From assembly GCA_039545355.1 (NCBI GenBank), contig BCJJ01000010.1:732889-796888 (forward strand): DNA of 64,000 nucleotides, written 5' to 3'. The notes below the pieces were generated by a model. The model searched no databases, was not told the origin of the DNA, and saw only the letters and a program-made list of their open reading frames with translations. Shown piece by piece: positions 1 through 12,519 of the stretch (the stretch's first letter is position 1; every line of letters begins with the position of its first letter). The position numbers were made by a program, and so were the translations under genes. The DNA comes from Trichosporon coremiiforme. Lineage: Eukaryota; Basidiomycota; Tremellomycetes; Trichosporonales; Trichosporonaceae.

Positions 1-3000
1 CACTACACGCTGCGGGCTGTGACTGGTTCATTGGTCCGTTCTGCCGCCCGATAGCAATAACCTCTTCTGGCCAACTGCCGTTTGGCAGAACGTCAGGAGG
101 ATTGCCAAGGACGATGCCAGGCTGCTGCCCAGACAAGAGGCAAGGCAACATGCAGCTTCAGGCTCACAACGACGAGGGCCAATGTTGACCCGGCGGGGCA
201 GTTGCAGCGATCGAAGCCTCCTTTACGCCAACGATTTACACGGCTGAGCATATACGTACGTGTGATTCCTGTGATTTCAGCGTACAGGAAGCAGCAGCAA
301 AGCAGAGCCTAGTATCGTGCACACAGGTACGCATACCATCCCACTTGCGCATGGGCAGCCTGAGCCCGCCTGAGCGGCTGCCGTCAAGGAGTGCCGTCGA
401 GGACGCGCCCATGTGATTCGTCTGACATTCCGCAATATGTGTGATCGCTTACCTGTGTCCTTTACAACTTGTCACTATTACAGCAGTCCGGCGTCTGTGA
501 CTGGCAGAGAGTGGGGTGTTCGCAGGGAGCCCACTTGCCCGTCAGTCTATCGGTAAAACTCCCGAATGCCCACGATAACGAAGATCTACCGCTCGAGGGC
601 GCCTCGCCGGTGTCAGCCTGCCGATCACTCAGGATCGCCCTCTCCAGGCGGGCGCATGTGCCTGGTTGCCAGGCTGGCTGGCATGCCTCGTTGCTGCAGG
701 AAAGACGGCGGAGAAGAGGGTCAGACGTCGGAAGCCTTGGCCAGTCATCAGCGGCTGGGGACGCCACCAGCGTAAGTGGATGCATCCGTTTGAAAAGAGG
801 AGAGGGCGGCACACGCGGACACGAGCATCCCCGTTCGACCCTTAATCGGCCCTTGGCACCCTATCCACCACCGCTCGACCAGTACTCTGGAGTGTGTGAC
901 TTGCTCGGCTCGTCCAATACGCAATTTCCAGGTTGCATCCAAGTGCATGCTGCTCGGGCCGCGCACACCGACCACGGAGACCTTTCGGGATTCTCATACG
1001 CCCTCGACGCCTGCCACGGAAGGCGCAGTGGCGGAGGCGGAGGCTCTCCCGCCGATCAGTGATCCGCGCGGGTCTCACCTTGACGATCCAGGGACCTGAG
1101 TCATCTGCAGAGCGGTATATCGGGATCGCCCATGCTGTAATAGGCTCAATGAATGATGCTTAAGTCAGCCAAGCGCGGCAGAGCAGATCGGCGTGGGCTT
1201 GTTGCACCGTCACTGGCTGACGTGAGCTGGCCATCCGGTCGAGTGTGCCGGATGGATGAGCAACTCTGGACCCCGAAAACATGCACATCTAGGTCTGTTT
1301 CCGGATCTGTGTCGCTTCTGACATTGGCCGCGATCCACTTCGGCTCAGGTTGGATTCATGTCTTGCTGCATACAGGTGTAGTGGAGTATGTCGCCCGTGG
1401 TGGAAGGGGTTTACGCACGCTCTACATCAAGGGACCGACGGCAAGTCGCACATGGATTCCGACACAGTGGGCCATCTGTTCGAGTCGTGTCGTTCTGCAA
1501 TACCGCCGTCCCACGGTGAACGTTCAGCCTGATCAGGCGAACGTACATCTTCGTCCAGCGCAGCACAGATGCGGCTTGTAGTACGTGCTCGATCTTGGAT
1601 CTGGGAAGGGCTGCAAGATGGCAGACAAACAGGCACGCCGGCGAGGGTCGACCCCTGCGCCTCCTTCTTCTCCTGACAAGTTCTCCAGTTAGAGGACCGA
1701 GGCATGCGATCTTGGCATTGAGGCTCCGCATGCTGCCCTCTGCCTATCGCGTGTGCCCCATCACTTGTCTTCGGCCCCATCGCTTACAGACATGGGGACT
1801 ACCCATGCCTCGTTACCGCGCAATCCCTTGTCACCTGCCGTAAGACTGCTTCATTTCACCCGAAGCCCGCATAACCCGCGCCCGCCAGTCTCGCGAGGTT
1901 TGCGAGGTTCGTGAGAAGTGAGGTTTCCACTGTCAGGGGCCAACTCACGCCGCGGCGGGCACGCGGCGCGCAGCCGCACCGCTTCGCATTCAAACGTGCA
2001 GGACGCGCTTAACCCGGTGCCTTGTGCTGCCCACCGAAGGCCTTTGAGACAGGCACAGTTTCCACCGCTTCACTCTCGTGTCAATAATGAAGAGAGGTGT
2101 CAGAATGAGAGTATGCAAGCTACGGCTGCGGCAATGGCTTGCAGCATGACAGCTGAGCGAAAGACAGCTGATGTCGTACATCCAATGGGGCTTGCCAGGC
2201 TCGTTGCCTTGGGCTAATTGATGCAAGAAAGGACGTAAGGAGGGAGAGGTATTGATCGGTGCCTGAGCCTGACCGTTCATTAGTTTTGCTGCGATCTGCG
2301 GTTTCCTGCGAGTTTCTGCAAACCGCACCCAAGCCCGTCCCTTATGAAACGCGCCCTAGGTGCTCTTCTGGCATTCACTCTTGCACGCAAACGCCCACAT
2401 ACCGACGCAAAAGTACACAAGGCCATGTATAGTTGTTCCGGAAGCGCCAAAACCGAACAGCGACGGGTGTCGGCCGAGGACGGCGCCGTGCGCGGATCCA
2501 ACTCTAATTGCGCAGTTACCGAGTCACTGGATTCATCCGGATTCTCAGCAGCAGTGCGCCGTCTGCAACCGGCACCGGGCCAGCAACGGCGACCGCCGTT
2601 CCAGGCTACATCCTCAATGCCCGTGTACTGGGCAATGGTTGCATCGAAACCCACAACAATCCGGAAAATGGATTCGTTACACCCACTTGACCTTGACTGC
2701 GCAGTGGGCCTGTCTATTGTGTTTGCAGTGGGGGGGGAGGGGGGCAAATCGGGGTGCTGTGCTCCTCGCCAGGAATGACGAAACGGTCTTGTCCTCGGCG
2801 GCCAAAGCGCAGGAATGCAGGAAGGCAGGTATGCAGCCGCCGCGTGATTGAAGGCAAATGCTACGCGAGGTATGGGAACCTTAGCGCTCAATGGTGGTTA
2901 CTCCGGTGAATGCTGAATGGGCTCTAAAGTACAGTAGAGTTCGGCATGCCTCGACGCTCCGTAAGCGCTCTCTTGCGCAGTCGCTCGCCGGCCGTCGCTT

Positions 3001-6000
3001 ACATGATCGCGGTATGCAATCAGTTCAATGCATCGACTTTGACAGATGTATCCGCGGAAGAACTTCGGATGGCTGAGCGCCATCATCCCTGCCGGGGACG
3101 CCGTGGCTGCCGCCTCTCCGTCAGACCGAGTGATGCCCCTTCTACACACTCCTGCGCCCAGGTCGCTTTTGCAGAGGTTGTTCCGCTGTACATCCTTGCA
3201 TGCCATCCTTTGACCTGAGTGGCGCTGGGGGCATGGCCTGCGCACGGCCTTGTCATCAAGACGTCGATAGTGGGGTGCCCAATGACGACACCCGAATGCA
3301 TCACTGTCTCACCACCGCCATATCTTAGCCCAGCCTCCAAAATGAAGAAGCCAAGCAGCTTACGTCAGCCAGCTTCGGCCATACGGGTTTCGTCAACGAG
3401 CACGCAGTCCGAAGCCCATCGTCGGCCTTCAGACCGGCGCAGTCGTTCTCTGTCCAATCACCAGTTCAAGCTGACAAAGCCATTCAGTGAAAACCCTCTC
3501 TTACCACAGTTCTGAGACTCAGGAAGGCAGGGAAGCACGCAGGAGCACTAGGAGCTCCAGGAAAGCAACACCGAAGAAAGTGAGCACCACATGGGGGTCC
3601 TATTCTAGCCATTCTATGCCCCGCACAGCACAGCATGCACACAGACACCGAGACAACCTGGTTCCAACTTGACGCCGATGTGCCTTGCGTTCGCGCAGTG
3701 CCTTGCTCCTTGAGGCGCGCCGGACACCGTCGACACCGAACATAGCCTGGGAGCATGCCAGGAGCAGCAACATTCATCCAAAGATGACGGCCTGACGCGC
3801 TCACGTCAGTGCGCGTCAATACTCCACTCCTGTCACCTACGTCTCGCAGTCCCCCACCTTGAATGGGGTGGCCAGCTTGCTGTGCACAGGTTTACCAGGT
3901 ATCGCTCCGTTCCTGGCCTCCTTATGGTGCAGGATTCCAGCTCCGGTCCTGAGCTATGGCCGTTTTGATGTCCTGCAGAACGGAGAAGGCTCTGCGGCGC
4001 CGAGGCTTTGTCGGGCAAGTGACCGAGCGTCTTCTCACTTCACACTTCGCTTGCTCGTCGCATTTCACTTCTTGTCACGTGCGCAGCAGCAAGCGACATG
4101 TCAGCGTCTCAATGTGTAAGAACATCGATCGCACGGCGGAGATGTTGCCGACGGTGGAGCGCACCTCAGCGAGTCTTTCTGAGACAGCTGCGCTCTTTTG
4201 CAGGTCACGCAACGCGCAGCACAGATCGGCAGATCCAAGTCGAGACCGTCTGGCCATACACCCACCAAACTCCACCCAACAGACAGACGTACGACGCGAT
4301 CTGTCTCAGAACATCGCAACCCGGCACGGCAGTGCCGGAGTGGGTAGTGGGTCGTGGGTTTGCGGCGACTGCCACGGAATGAACGCAGCGGGCTGGGCAA
4401 TCTCCGGCCGCACGTCGTGCGACACGCTCTTCATTCAGGCTCCCTCGAAAACAAGTCGGTCAGTATGCTCCGCGTATGCAGAAGCTCGTGCTTGACATCA
4501 TGCCGAGCAACGAGGAGCGAGCCCAGAACAGGTCAGCGGCGCTCTCAAGGTGGGTGAATGCAATATCTATCGATCAGGCACGTCCAGGTACCGATATCAT
4601 CAGAACCATCTGCAGGTCTAGCCGCTTTGTCCTCCTGGGCATGTTAAAGCCCGTACAAAAGGAGCCCGGTTGGCTTCGGCCCGCAGATAATCCTTGGGCG
4701 ATACTTGACGACTTGCACTGTCTCGTTCGGACACTTGTTGCAGGGTTTGTCGGAGTCACAGAGCACTGAGCAGAACGAGGGTGTCGAAATCTAGGAGGTC
4801 AGGAGGGTATTTGCTCTGCGGTGGATTCACTCCCAGCGCTATGTCTGCACATCGTTCATTGGCACATGGCACCGACGGGGAAATCAACCCGGCAAACTGC
4901 TCGCCAGCCGGCGAGCTCTCCAAGAGCTCGAGAAGGGTGCTCGCAAGGGTGCTGGTTGATGACTACCTCCATTCCCCTCGAAGCATCTCCCAACGCTCTG
5001 GTACGTGTACTCTGTATCCACTCGCCGGGGAAGAACAGGGACGCTCGCCAACCCCCACGCAGCGACACACTATAATCCTCGCCCCGGCACTTGAGGTGCT
5101 CGGTCGTCAGAAGCTATGTCTAGCGTTTGTACTCATGGCAGACCTTGCAGGTGCTTTGGTGTCTGTCACCGGAGAATTGCGTCTGCCCGGCGAACTGGAA
5201 GATGACTGAATAACCTCAGGCCGGCACACAGCTGCGGGACGGGTGTGCCGATGTCGAGGCTCAGCCGTATTCCGCATCTTTCCGCCAATGCGCAGAATGC
5301 GGGTTACGTTGTCATATTGCAGCAATCGCAGCCCCCCGACCTCACCGAGTTTCCCGCGTCAGCCTCGTGGCAACCCATATCATATCGCTAGATCACAGTT
5401 CTTCCGGCCGGTCATCAAACTCCACTTCGGCTTTGTCATCCCCGACGCGTCGCACATCACATTGAAGCACGTCGTACCAAGTCGCATGATCAATCACGGG
5501 GTGTGCGTTGTGCGGGTCGTGCGGCATGTGCGGGCTCTTGATTTCACAACAGCGGATCGTGGAGCCAGCTGGGCGAACGCTATCAACGGCATCCGCACTG
5601 CAATCAGCATTACGTGCCTGCTTTGTGTCTAAGGAACGGACCAGTGAAAGAACACATATCCGCAGTTCAGAACATCTGCAAGCCACTGAGGAATAACGAC
5701 AACGGTCTCCGCACGCCGTGGCGCGGAGTTCCCAAGCGCTGGATCCTATCTGTGCAATGGGCGGTCGTCTGACAATGAGCAAATGTGGTGCGGCGCAGGG
5801 ACAGCAACGCCCAACAGCCGGCAGAGCCGGCGATGACCACCCGATACCACCACTGCACTACTGCGGGCAGGACACTGTGGGGGTCTCCAAGCCCCTGCTA
5901 TGCATGAGCACGGTGTCCGGATACGCAAAGGACAGACATTGAGCAAGCTTCAAGGCAGCCGCCCCCGGCGCGTGCCTGCGGCTTGCCTGGCGCTCGGGGG

Positions 6001-7349
6001 GGCGCGGCTTGCGGAAATCCGTAGCTCCGCCACAGCGAGCTGGTTCTTCCGTGTTCATCATTAGCCAGGCAGAGAAGCCCGCGAAATCGCTCGAAGTCCT
6101 GCAACAAAGCCTGAAGATAGCTGGGTTTCGCAAGCCTCAGAATTCTATGGCACGCGCCCTGTCGTCAGCCAGCCCTGGTTTCCATTCCAACTCCTGTATG
6201 AGTCCTGCTACGGCATGCCAGCCTGCCGCTCCTGCCGCTTGCCAGGATAGACAGCAATCACCCAGTCCAGGTTGTATGCAGGCACGCACGACACTTGCCG
6301 CCGCAGCAAGCGCTCGTGATTCCAATGGAACGTCGCAGACGCCCCGTGCGGGAGCTGGCGTTCCTGCAATCCTGTCCTCTGCATCGATGCCGAATACCCT
6401 CTTCTGCTCGCCGGGTAAAGATGAATACACAGGAGAGAGTGCACACGTGGAGTAGAGCAGTATCACAAGCGATTGCTCTTGAATTGGCTGCATTCACACT
6501 TGTCCCCAGACGTCAACGGCTCGAGCCATTAACAGCTGATACTGATTACATGTGTTTCACAGAATCTCCGTGTCTTCTATGTATTCATTCTGCCCGCATC
6601 CGTCCGTTGACGCAATCACGGACCACTCAGCATTCACTACAGGACTGGGACTGACACAAACTGGCACGGAACATGGCTCCCTATTCTGGACACCCTGCGC
6701 TACTCGGAGTGGGTGGTGGGTCTGGCCGCGTCGCCACCCACTCCACGAGCCGGAGATGAGTCTCTCGTCCGTTGCCAACTCCGACGGACCTGCTTGACCC
6801 GAAAGGTTCGGTGACCTCTGCGGCAGTCACCGCGTAGTCACCGACAGTACATCCAGAGAAAGGTTCACACACCATCCTGGCCAGCTTGGGCTCAGTCTAG
6901 GTTCACCAAGCATACGAGTATCCTGCCCACCAGGATACGTGGATTTCGACCATGGTGGCCGTCAGAATGTAGGCCAAAACTCTGAATTATTGCACGACAC
7001 AATCTCCGCCATCCATGAGGTGACAGGCTCGTGCGACTAGCCAAGTCTACGGGGCCACTGGCCGCCGTGCCACCTCGGTCTACTGACACCGGACCCGCCA
7101 CGGCACTGACGGCAGGCACTCGTTCGGTCTTCACATATCTGTATATCAACTCGATATCCTGAGCGTTAGCTTCTTACTGTATGTTCGGGCATCCGGGTTC
7201 GGTTCGTGAGCAGGTTCGTGAGCAGGTTCGTGAGCAGACAGAGGTGTGGCAGTTTCCCATTGACTGATGTCCCTCCATCATGCTCCTGACCTGTGTACAG
7301 CACTGCATGCATGGTAGATGTCAGTACCCAAGATGTCTCCTCAGATGCC
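1..7349. other. Gene-poor stretch, no supportable gene
   Basis: Both strands contain many open frames of 60-200 codons, but none has a recognisable domain, a consistent chain of splice junctions or similarity to a family I know. Open frames of this size are expected by chance in GC-rich DNA. I see no reverse transcriptase, transposase, tRNA or rRNA signature. The stretch does contain a G-rich run (about 2730-2756) and a perfect 12-bp triplication at 7201-7236. CpG is not obviously depleted, so there is no visible sign of repeat-induced mutation. It could be a long intergenic or subtelomeric-type region; the sequence alone does not say which. Confidence 0.6.
7201..7236. repeat. 12-bp tandem repeat, 3 perfect copies
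   Basis: The unit GGTTCGTGAGCA is repeated three times without a mismatch, about 115 bp beyond the stop codon of the DUF1308 gene. A partial copy of the unit (GGTTCGTGAG) occurs alone near 1903. No function is evident. Confidence 0.9.
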
Positions 7350-9254
7350 CTACACAGAACGCTCTATCCTGGCGCCGGGATGTTGCGCAATCAGCTCCGC
7401 ATTGCCCTTCTCGACCTGGCATCGGCGCCACTCAGCCAGCGAGCTCGGATTCACGATCCATATCCGTGCCCTGTGAGCGTCGCCGTCCTCTCCAACCCCA
7501 CGCTCATACGCAAAGGGTATCCCCTCCATGACGCCCTCCTCGCGGAGGACCTTGAGCACTGCGCCGCGATTGTTGGTGAGCACCGTCATGCCCTGCTCGA
7601 TACCGGCGAGAAGAGTGCGCAGGGTGTGCCCGCTCGGCAGCTTGGAGTTCGTGAACCGCGTTCCGGCACGCGCACGCAGCGGGTTGCGCGACGCCTTGCT
7701 CTTCTTCGGCTTGGCCCTCGGCGTTGGCCGCGGTGGCGCCTGCGTCTCAGACTCGGGCGGTGTACCCGGTGTCGGGGTTTCGGCGGGCGTGTCTTCAGTG
7801 ACGCGGAGCATCTCATGGCAGACATGAGCGACAGCGCTGTCGAAGGGTGTCGACAGCCTGTCTCCTGATCCCTCCATCGTCTCCGCTGCTCCCGCCTTGG
7901 CACTCGGACCCAGCTCGTCTTCGAGCACGCACACGTGGAAGTCACGCAGGTTCTCACCGACCTTGCCCTCCCACCTTGACCCGGCCCAGAAGTTGTCGTT
8001 GTTGAACATGGCCGCGGCGCGATAGCGCTCCCTCTCCCCGCCGATCACGTCCACGAGCGTCGGCAGGCGGTCGCGCACCTCGCGCGTGATCCAGAAACGC
8101 ACGTCCCGGCCGCTGAGCCGGTGCATCATCTCTGTGATCAGGGGCCGGCGCAGCTCGCACCGCAGCTGATCGCGCAGGTCGCGGGTCGCGTTCGTGTAGT
8201 CGCCCAGCACGAGGCGCTCCTCGCCTTCAGCACCCTCGGGAGCAGGTGCCAGCTTCATAGTCCTGAAGCGAGATTCGAGCTCGTACTCGTCCATTGGGAG
8301 GGGATGGTGCGTTGAGTCGCAGCAGAGCGCAATCAGGATGCTGAGGTCGAGCACGATGTCCTCCGCCGGCTGCAACGTCGGTATCCGCCTCGGAGCGGGG
8401 ATGGGCCATTCAGAGTCGGAGAACTCCACATGGATGCCCAGCCGCTGCATCTCTGCTATTGTCTCGCCGACGCGGTGATCGGAGTGCCCTGTCGCTGGCA
8501 GGCGAGTGAGGACGTAGCGCAGTCGTGGCGGGGATAATCCAGGCGTGCAAGGGTACCGCGCAGCCGCAGCGGCCAATATCCGCGCGTTCGTCAGAAGGGA
8601 GTTCGTCAATCCTGGTGCCGTGTCGGACGAGTCGCTCTCCCAGTCCGAGTTGATATATGAGTCCTGTTCCCGGAACTCGACGAGGAGGCGAGACTCCTTT
8701 ATCCTGGCGATCAGCTTTCAGGGTGCGCAGTCGACAGCTGACTGCAAGAGAAGACGTACGTGTTGACCTTGATCCACTCGCTGCCGCCTTCGCCGACGAC
8801 GTCGATCTTCATGCTCCCGTTTCCGTTCTTCAGACCAGGCATCTTGTCGATTGCCTGCCAGATTGCGGTCACTGGCTTCGGTGCCCGCAGGAACGCACCC
8901 CACACACCCTCCAGGCTGATAAGATTCGAGGTGTACTCCGCCGGCTGCGATTCCGAGCTGCACAGCTGCGAGTAAGCTTCAAAGCGTCGCCGCGTAGCTG
9001 CGAATGCCAAGTGCTGCAGCAAAGGCACTAATGTTCTGTGGACTTACCGACTCGATGATGGCCTGCTCCTTTTCGACGTGGTGCAAGAACTTAGTGAGGC
9101 CCTGAATACTCGTCTGGTCATAGTCGTGCGGGTGATGCCAGTCTATCACTGGAGCCAGGTAGCGGTCGCTTGCAGGCATGGCACCCATGTACGCCTTGAT
9201 CTGCGCGACAAGGCTGTTCAGCGCGGCCAGCGTCGCCGGCAGTCCCTCCGACAT
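7350..9254 (-). CDS. DUF1308/UPF0415 (C7orf25-like) protein
   Basis: Three exons on the minus strand: 9254-9048, 9013-8760 and 8703-7350, 604 codons plus stop. The chosen ATG at 9254 opens a helical N-terminal region. The middle exon carries VVGEGGSEWIKV, resembling the VxxxGxxWVK segment of the DUF5614 domain. The long last exon has DLSILIALCCD and later TNNRGAVLKVL, the conserved ends of the PIN-like DUF1308 domain found in human C7orf25. A basic Pro/Lys-rich linker separates the two halves of the domain. The family's biochemical role is not established, so I assign none. The first intron is only 34 nt and lacks a good branch site, so that junction is the least certain; the second (8704-8759) has strong donor and acceptor and keeps frame exactly. 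Confidence 0.78.
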
Positions 9255-9641
9255 GCCTGATTCGTCAGCTTGGGGAACCGGCCCGCCAGCTGGTTATACT
9301 CACTGTTACTTGTGCTGCCGACGAAAAACACACCAGGTTTTGCTACGCTGACAAAGCGGTGATGGAGAGGTCGTCTGAGCTGAGTACATCAGCTGGTGAG
9401 ATCCTCCACCAACAACCTGCGTTTCAGACGACCTCCACCTCCATCTGAACTCCGTTGCATGGGCCTCCACTTTTTGCCTCCGCACGCGCGCCTGACGCGC
9501 CTGCCTTCATGAGCGTGCCTCCGCCTCATGGCGCGCCCAGGGCTGACGGCAAGGGGAAGGAAGCGCGTCAAGGTCCAAGCGCGACGCGACCAACTCCTTT
9601 GTATCATCCCAAACAATCTCCAAACCATCTCCGCGCCCGCC
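9255..9641. promoter_or_regulatory. Divergent promoter region, DUF1308 gene / SRA gene
   Basis: These 387 bp separate two head-to-head start codons, so they should hold both promoters and 5' UTRs. I see no repeat or clear TATA box. No specific factor site can be supported. Confidence 0.5.
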
Positions 9642-12125
9642 ATGCTCACGTACGAAGAGCAGCGGCTGCAGAACATCCGGTGAGCTGGACGAACCCCCTG
9701 ATTAGCTGACCGCAGGGAGAACGAGCTGCTGCTCAAGTCGCTTGGTTTGGCGCCGGCGAAGAAGGCGCCTCCACCGAAGCCGAAGCCGAAGACAGTGACG
9801 AAGAAGAACACTGATGATGATGACTACTCTGCGAGCCCCGAGCGCGAACTGCGTCGGAGCGAGCGTCAGCGCAAGCCCATTCAGCGCGTCAACGACGGTA
9901 GCGACGACGATTACGAGCCGACACCGGACTACAAGCACCCGGTGCAGACCGACAAATACAAGTCCTCGAAGCAGCGGGTTGACGAGCCGCAGCGCATCCA
10001 GCAGCGCTTAGGCGAGCGCCTGCACGACCCGAAGACGTTTGGCTCCATCCCTGACGTCGAGGTCGGCGCCTGGTGGCCGTCGCGCATGGACTGCTCGACC
10101 GCGGCAATCCATGCCCCGACCGTCGCGGGCATCAGTGGCAATGCAGTTGAGGGAGCGTGGTCCGTCGCCCTATCGGGCGGGTACCCTGACGATGTTGACC
10201 TTGGCGAGGCTTTCACGTACACTGGCTCCGGCGGCCGAGACCTGAAGGGTACCAAGCAGAACCCAAAGAACCTCCGTACCGCGCCGCAGACGTTCGATCA
10301 GAATTTCGACAACTCTTACAATGCTGCGCTGAAGGTAAGCTTGGAATGGTGCGGCAAGCTGATGCCATAGAAATCCGCGGAGACACGCAAACCCGTCCGC
10401 GTTATTCGCGGTTTCAAGCTCGACTCGAAATACGCTCCCGCCACTGGCTACCGCTACGACGGACTCTACGTCGTGGAGAAGGCGTACATGACCAAGGGGC
10501 TCACGAAGGGGCTTATGGTGTGCAAGTACGCCTTCAAACGCCTGCCTGGCCAGCCACCTCTGCCCATCCGATTCGACTATGATGGAGATGAGGATGGGGG
10601 CGAGGACGTCGACGAGGAGGCTGATGATGAGGAAGGCGAGCAGTCTGAAGACGAGGAAATTGATGAGGAGATCTACGGGAGCGAGGGAGACGACGAACAG
10701 GAGGAAGAGGAGGAAGACAATGACTCGGAAGAAGACGAGGTCAATGGGGATAACGACGATGGAGACCGAGGCAGCAGGAAGCGGAAGAAGCAAGAGGGCC
10801 AGGGCGATGCGGAGGAAGACAACGAGGAGGAAGACAACGAGGAGGAGGATGGTGAGGAGGACGTCCAGGATGAGGAGCACGGAGAAGAGGAAGTGGCCGA
10901 ACCTGTCGTGAAGCGGGGCCGAGGTCGTCCTCGCAAGCACCCCCTCCCGTCTCCTCCGCCGAAACGGGGGCCAGGTCGTCCTCGCAAGAACCCGCTCCCA
11001 GCTGCTTCAGGAGAACCTCCCGGGAAGAGAGGCCCGGGTCGGCCCCGCAAGCATCCCATTCCTGAGCCCCAGTCCGAGAAGCGCGGCCGAGGACGCCCGC
11101 GTAAGAATCCCGTGCCCGAAGAGGAGCCGACAGCGCCGTCAGAGGAGGCTGAGCCAGAGGTCCCGGTCGCGAAGCGAGGCAGGGGACGACCACGCAAGAA
11201 TCCTTTACCCGACACTACCGCCGTCGAGGAATCCGAGGCAGCCGAAGAGCCCGAGCCTGAGGAGGGGCCGTCTCCGGTCCTGAAGAGGGGCCGTGGTCGG
11301 CCACGCAAGCATCCCCTTCCCGATGCGCTGCCTGAGGAGCCCGAAGAGCCGACGCCAGTGAAGAGGGGCCGAGGACGACCACGCAAGGATGGTCCTGGTG
11401 CTGCTGCTGCGGAGCCTGAAGAGACCGAAGCTCCCATTGTGAAGCGGGGAAGAGGAAGACCGCGTAAGAGCGGCGCCTCTGATGCTCCTGCGCCGACTGA
11501 GCCTGAGGAGACTGAGGCGACCGAGGCGGCGCCGGTGAAGCGAGGATCAGGACGGCCACGGATGAGTGTGCCAACTGGCACCGAGTCGCCAGTCGCGAAG
11601 AGAGGCCCAGGACGGCCACGCAAGAGCGGCGCCTCGGATGCTCTTGCCCCGTCTGAGCCTGAGGTGACTGAAACCGCGCCTGTAAAGCGAGGCCCAGGGC
11701 GGCCACGCAAGAACAAACCTGTCGACGCTCCTGTCGCCGAGTCCGAGGAGCCCGAAGCGGTGCCCATGAAGCGCGGCCCGGGGCGACCGCGGAAGAACAC
11801 GATTACGACCCCGAAACCAGTCCTGCCTCGGCGCACATCAGGCCGTCTCTCGACGCACTCCACGCGCACCGAATCCGAAGCCGCCGAGGTCGACGATCTG
11901 CTCACTCCAGCCGAGCCCCGCCGCTCGGCTCGCCGCGTCTCAGACCCAGGAACGTCGAACGCCACGCCCCCCGTCTCCACGAAAAGGAAGAGTACCGGAC
12001 CTGCCACGCCCCTCCAGTCGACTCGTACGACGCGCCGCCTCAGCTCGGCGACGCCTGGTAGTGCCAAGCGGCGCCGTATCATGGAGGTCGTGATCCCGAC
12101 GCCGCCGCCGGCGCGAGAGTCGTGA
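9642..12125 (+). CDS. SRA/YDG-domain protein with twelve AT-hooks
   Basis: Three exons: 9642-9679, 9716-10334 and 10371-12125, 803 aa; both introns are 36 nt. After a basic N-terminus (MLTYEEQRLQNIR) the SRA/YDG fold spans about residues 119-280. It includes FGSIPDVEVG, FTYTGSGGRDL (the UHRF1-type base-flipping pocket region) and GYRYDGLYVV. A strongly acidic Asp/Glu stretch follows at about 290-395. Then come twelve KRGxGRPRK AT-hooks (about 398-697), spaced by Pro/Glu-rich linkers; the ninth is altered to GSGRPRM. SRA domains of the UHRF1 family bind hemimethylated CpG. The Cryptococcus SRA protein Uhr1 works with Dnmt5 in maintenance methylation. A similar role here is inference. There is no RING, PHD, Tudor or ubiquitin-like domain. 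The many hooks predict multivalent minor-groove binding. Confidence 0.88.
10909..11805 (+). repeat. Coding repeat array: AT-hook cassettes
   Basis: About 900 bp inside the third exon of the SRA gene encode twelve KRGxGRPR(K/M) motifs. They are separated by linkers of roughly 8-30 residues rich in Pro, Glu, Ala and Ser. Some linkers are themselves near-duplicates (RPRKSGASDA occurs twice), which suggests growth by internal duplication. Confidence 0.9.
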
Positions 12126-12519
12126 ACTACCAGCTCTCTCCCACCCACAGCCCTGCAAGCGACAACACAATCAGCCTCCCAAGCTGCACCCACGTCAGCC
12201 TCTAAAGCGATACTCACGTCAGCCTCCCCGGTCGGCATCCGGTCCCCTGTCCATAGACGCTGTGCATATATATACCTACGCGCAGACCTACACGCTGTTG
12301 ATGATACCAAAAAGAAGAAAAGGGTTATATAATTCTACACAGTTTATGATAAAACGCGGGGAGGCAGTCTCACCCACCTGTCGCCTGTTCTGCCTACCGT
12401 ACACCTACACGCCGTACACCCACATCTTCGCGCGACTAATATACCAAGGCGCTAGCGCTACATTGCTCGCCCCTCTGCCTCTATCCGCTTGCACTGACCA
12501 AGATCGTGAAGGATTGCCG
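12126..12519. other. Convergent intergenic region with AT-rich patch
   Basis: This lies between the 3' ends of the SRA gene (+) and the bromodomain gene (-). It should hold both 3' UTRs. CACGTCAGCCTC occurs twice (12191 and 12215). An AT-rich patch at about 12295-12356 stands out from the GC-rich surroundings and may serve polyadenylation. No gene is seen. Confidence 0.5.

Noticed and set aside
2280..2891. 203-codon minus-strand frame near the left end
   Set aside because: No recognisable motif; open frames of this length occur by chance in GC-rich DNA.
1..7349. Transposon or retroelement remnants in the gene-poor blocks
   Set aside because: No reverse transcriptase, integrase or transposase motifs, and no long terminal repeats were seen; only short tandem repeats.
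10673..12310. Minus-strand open frame of about 545 codons opposite the SRA gene
   Set aside because: It is the antisense shadow of the AT-hook repeats; its sequence is a monotonous LRGRPxPRF repeat forced by the coding strand.
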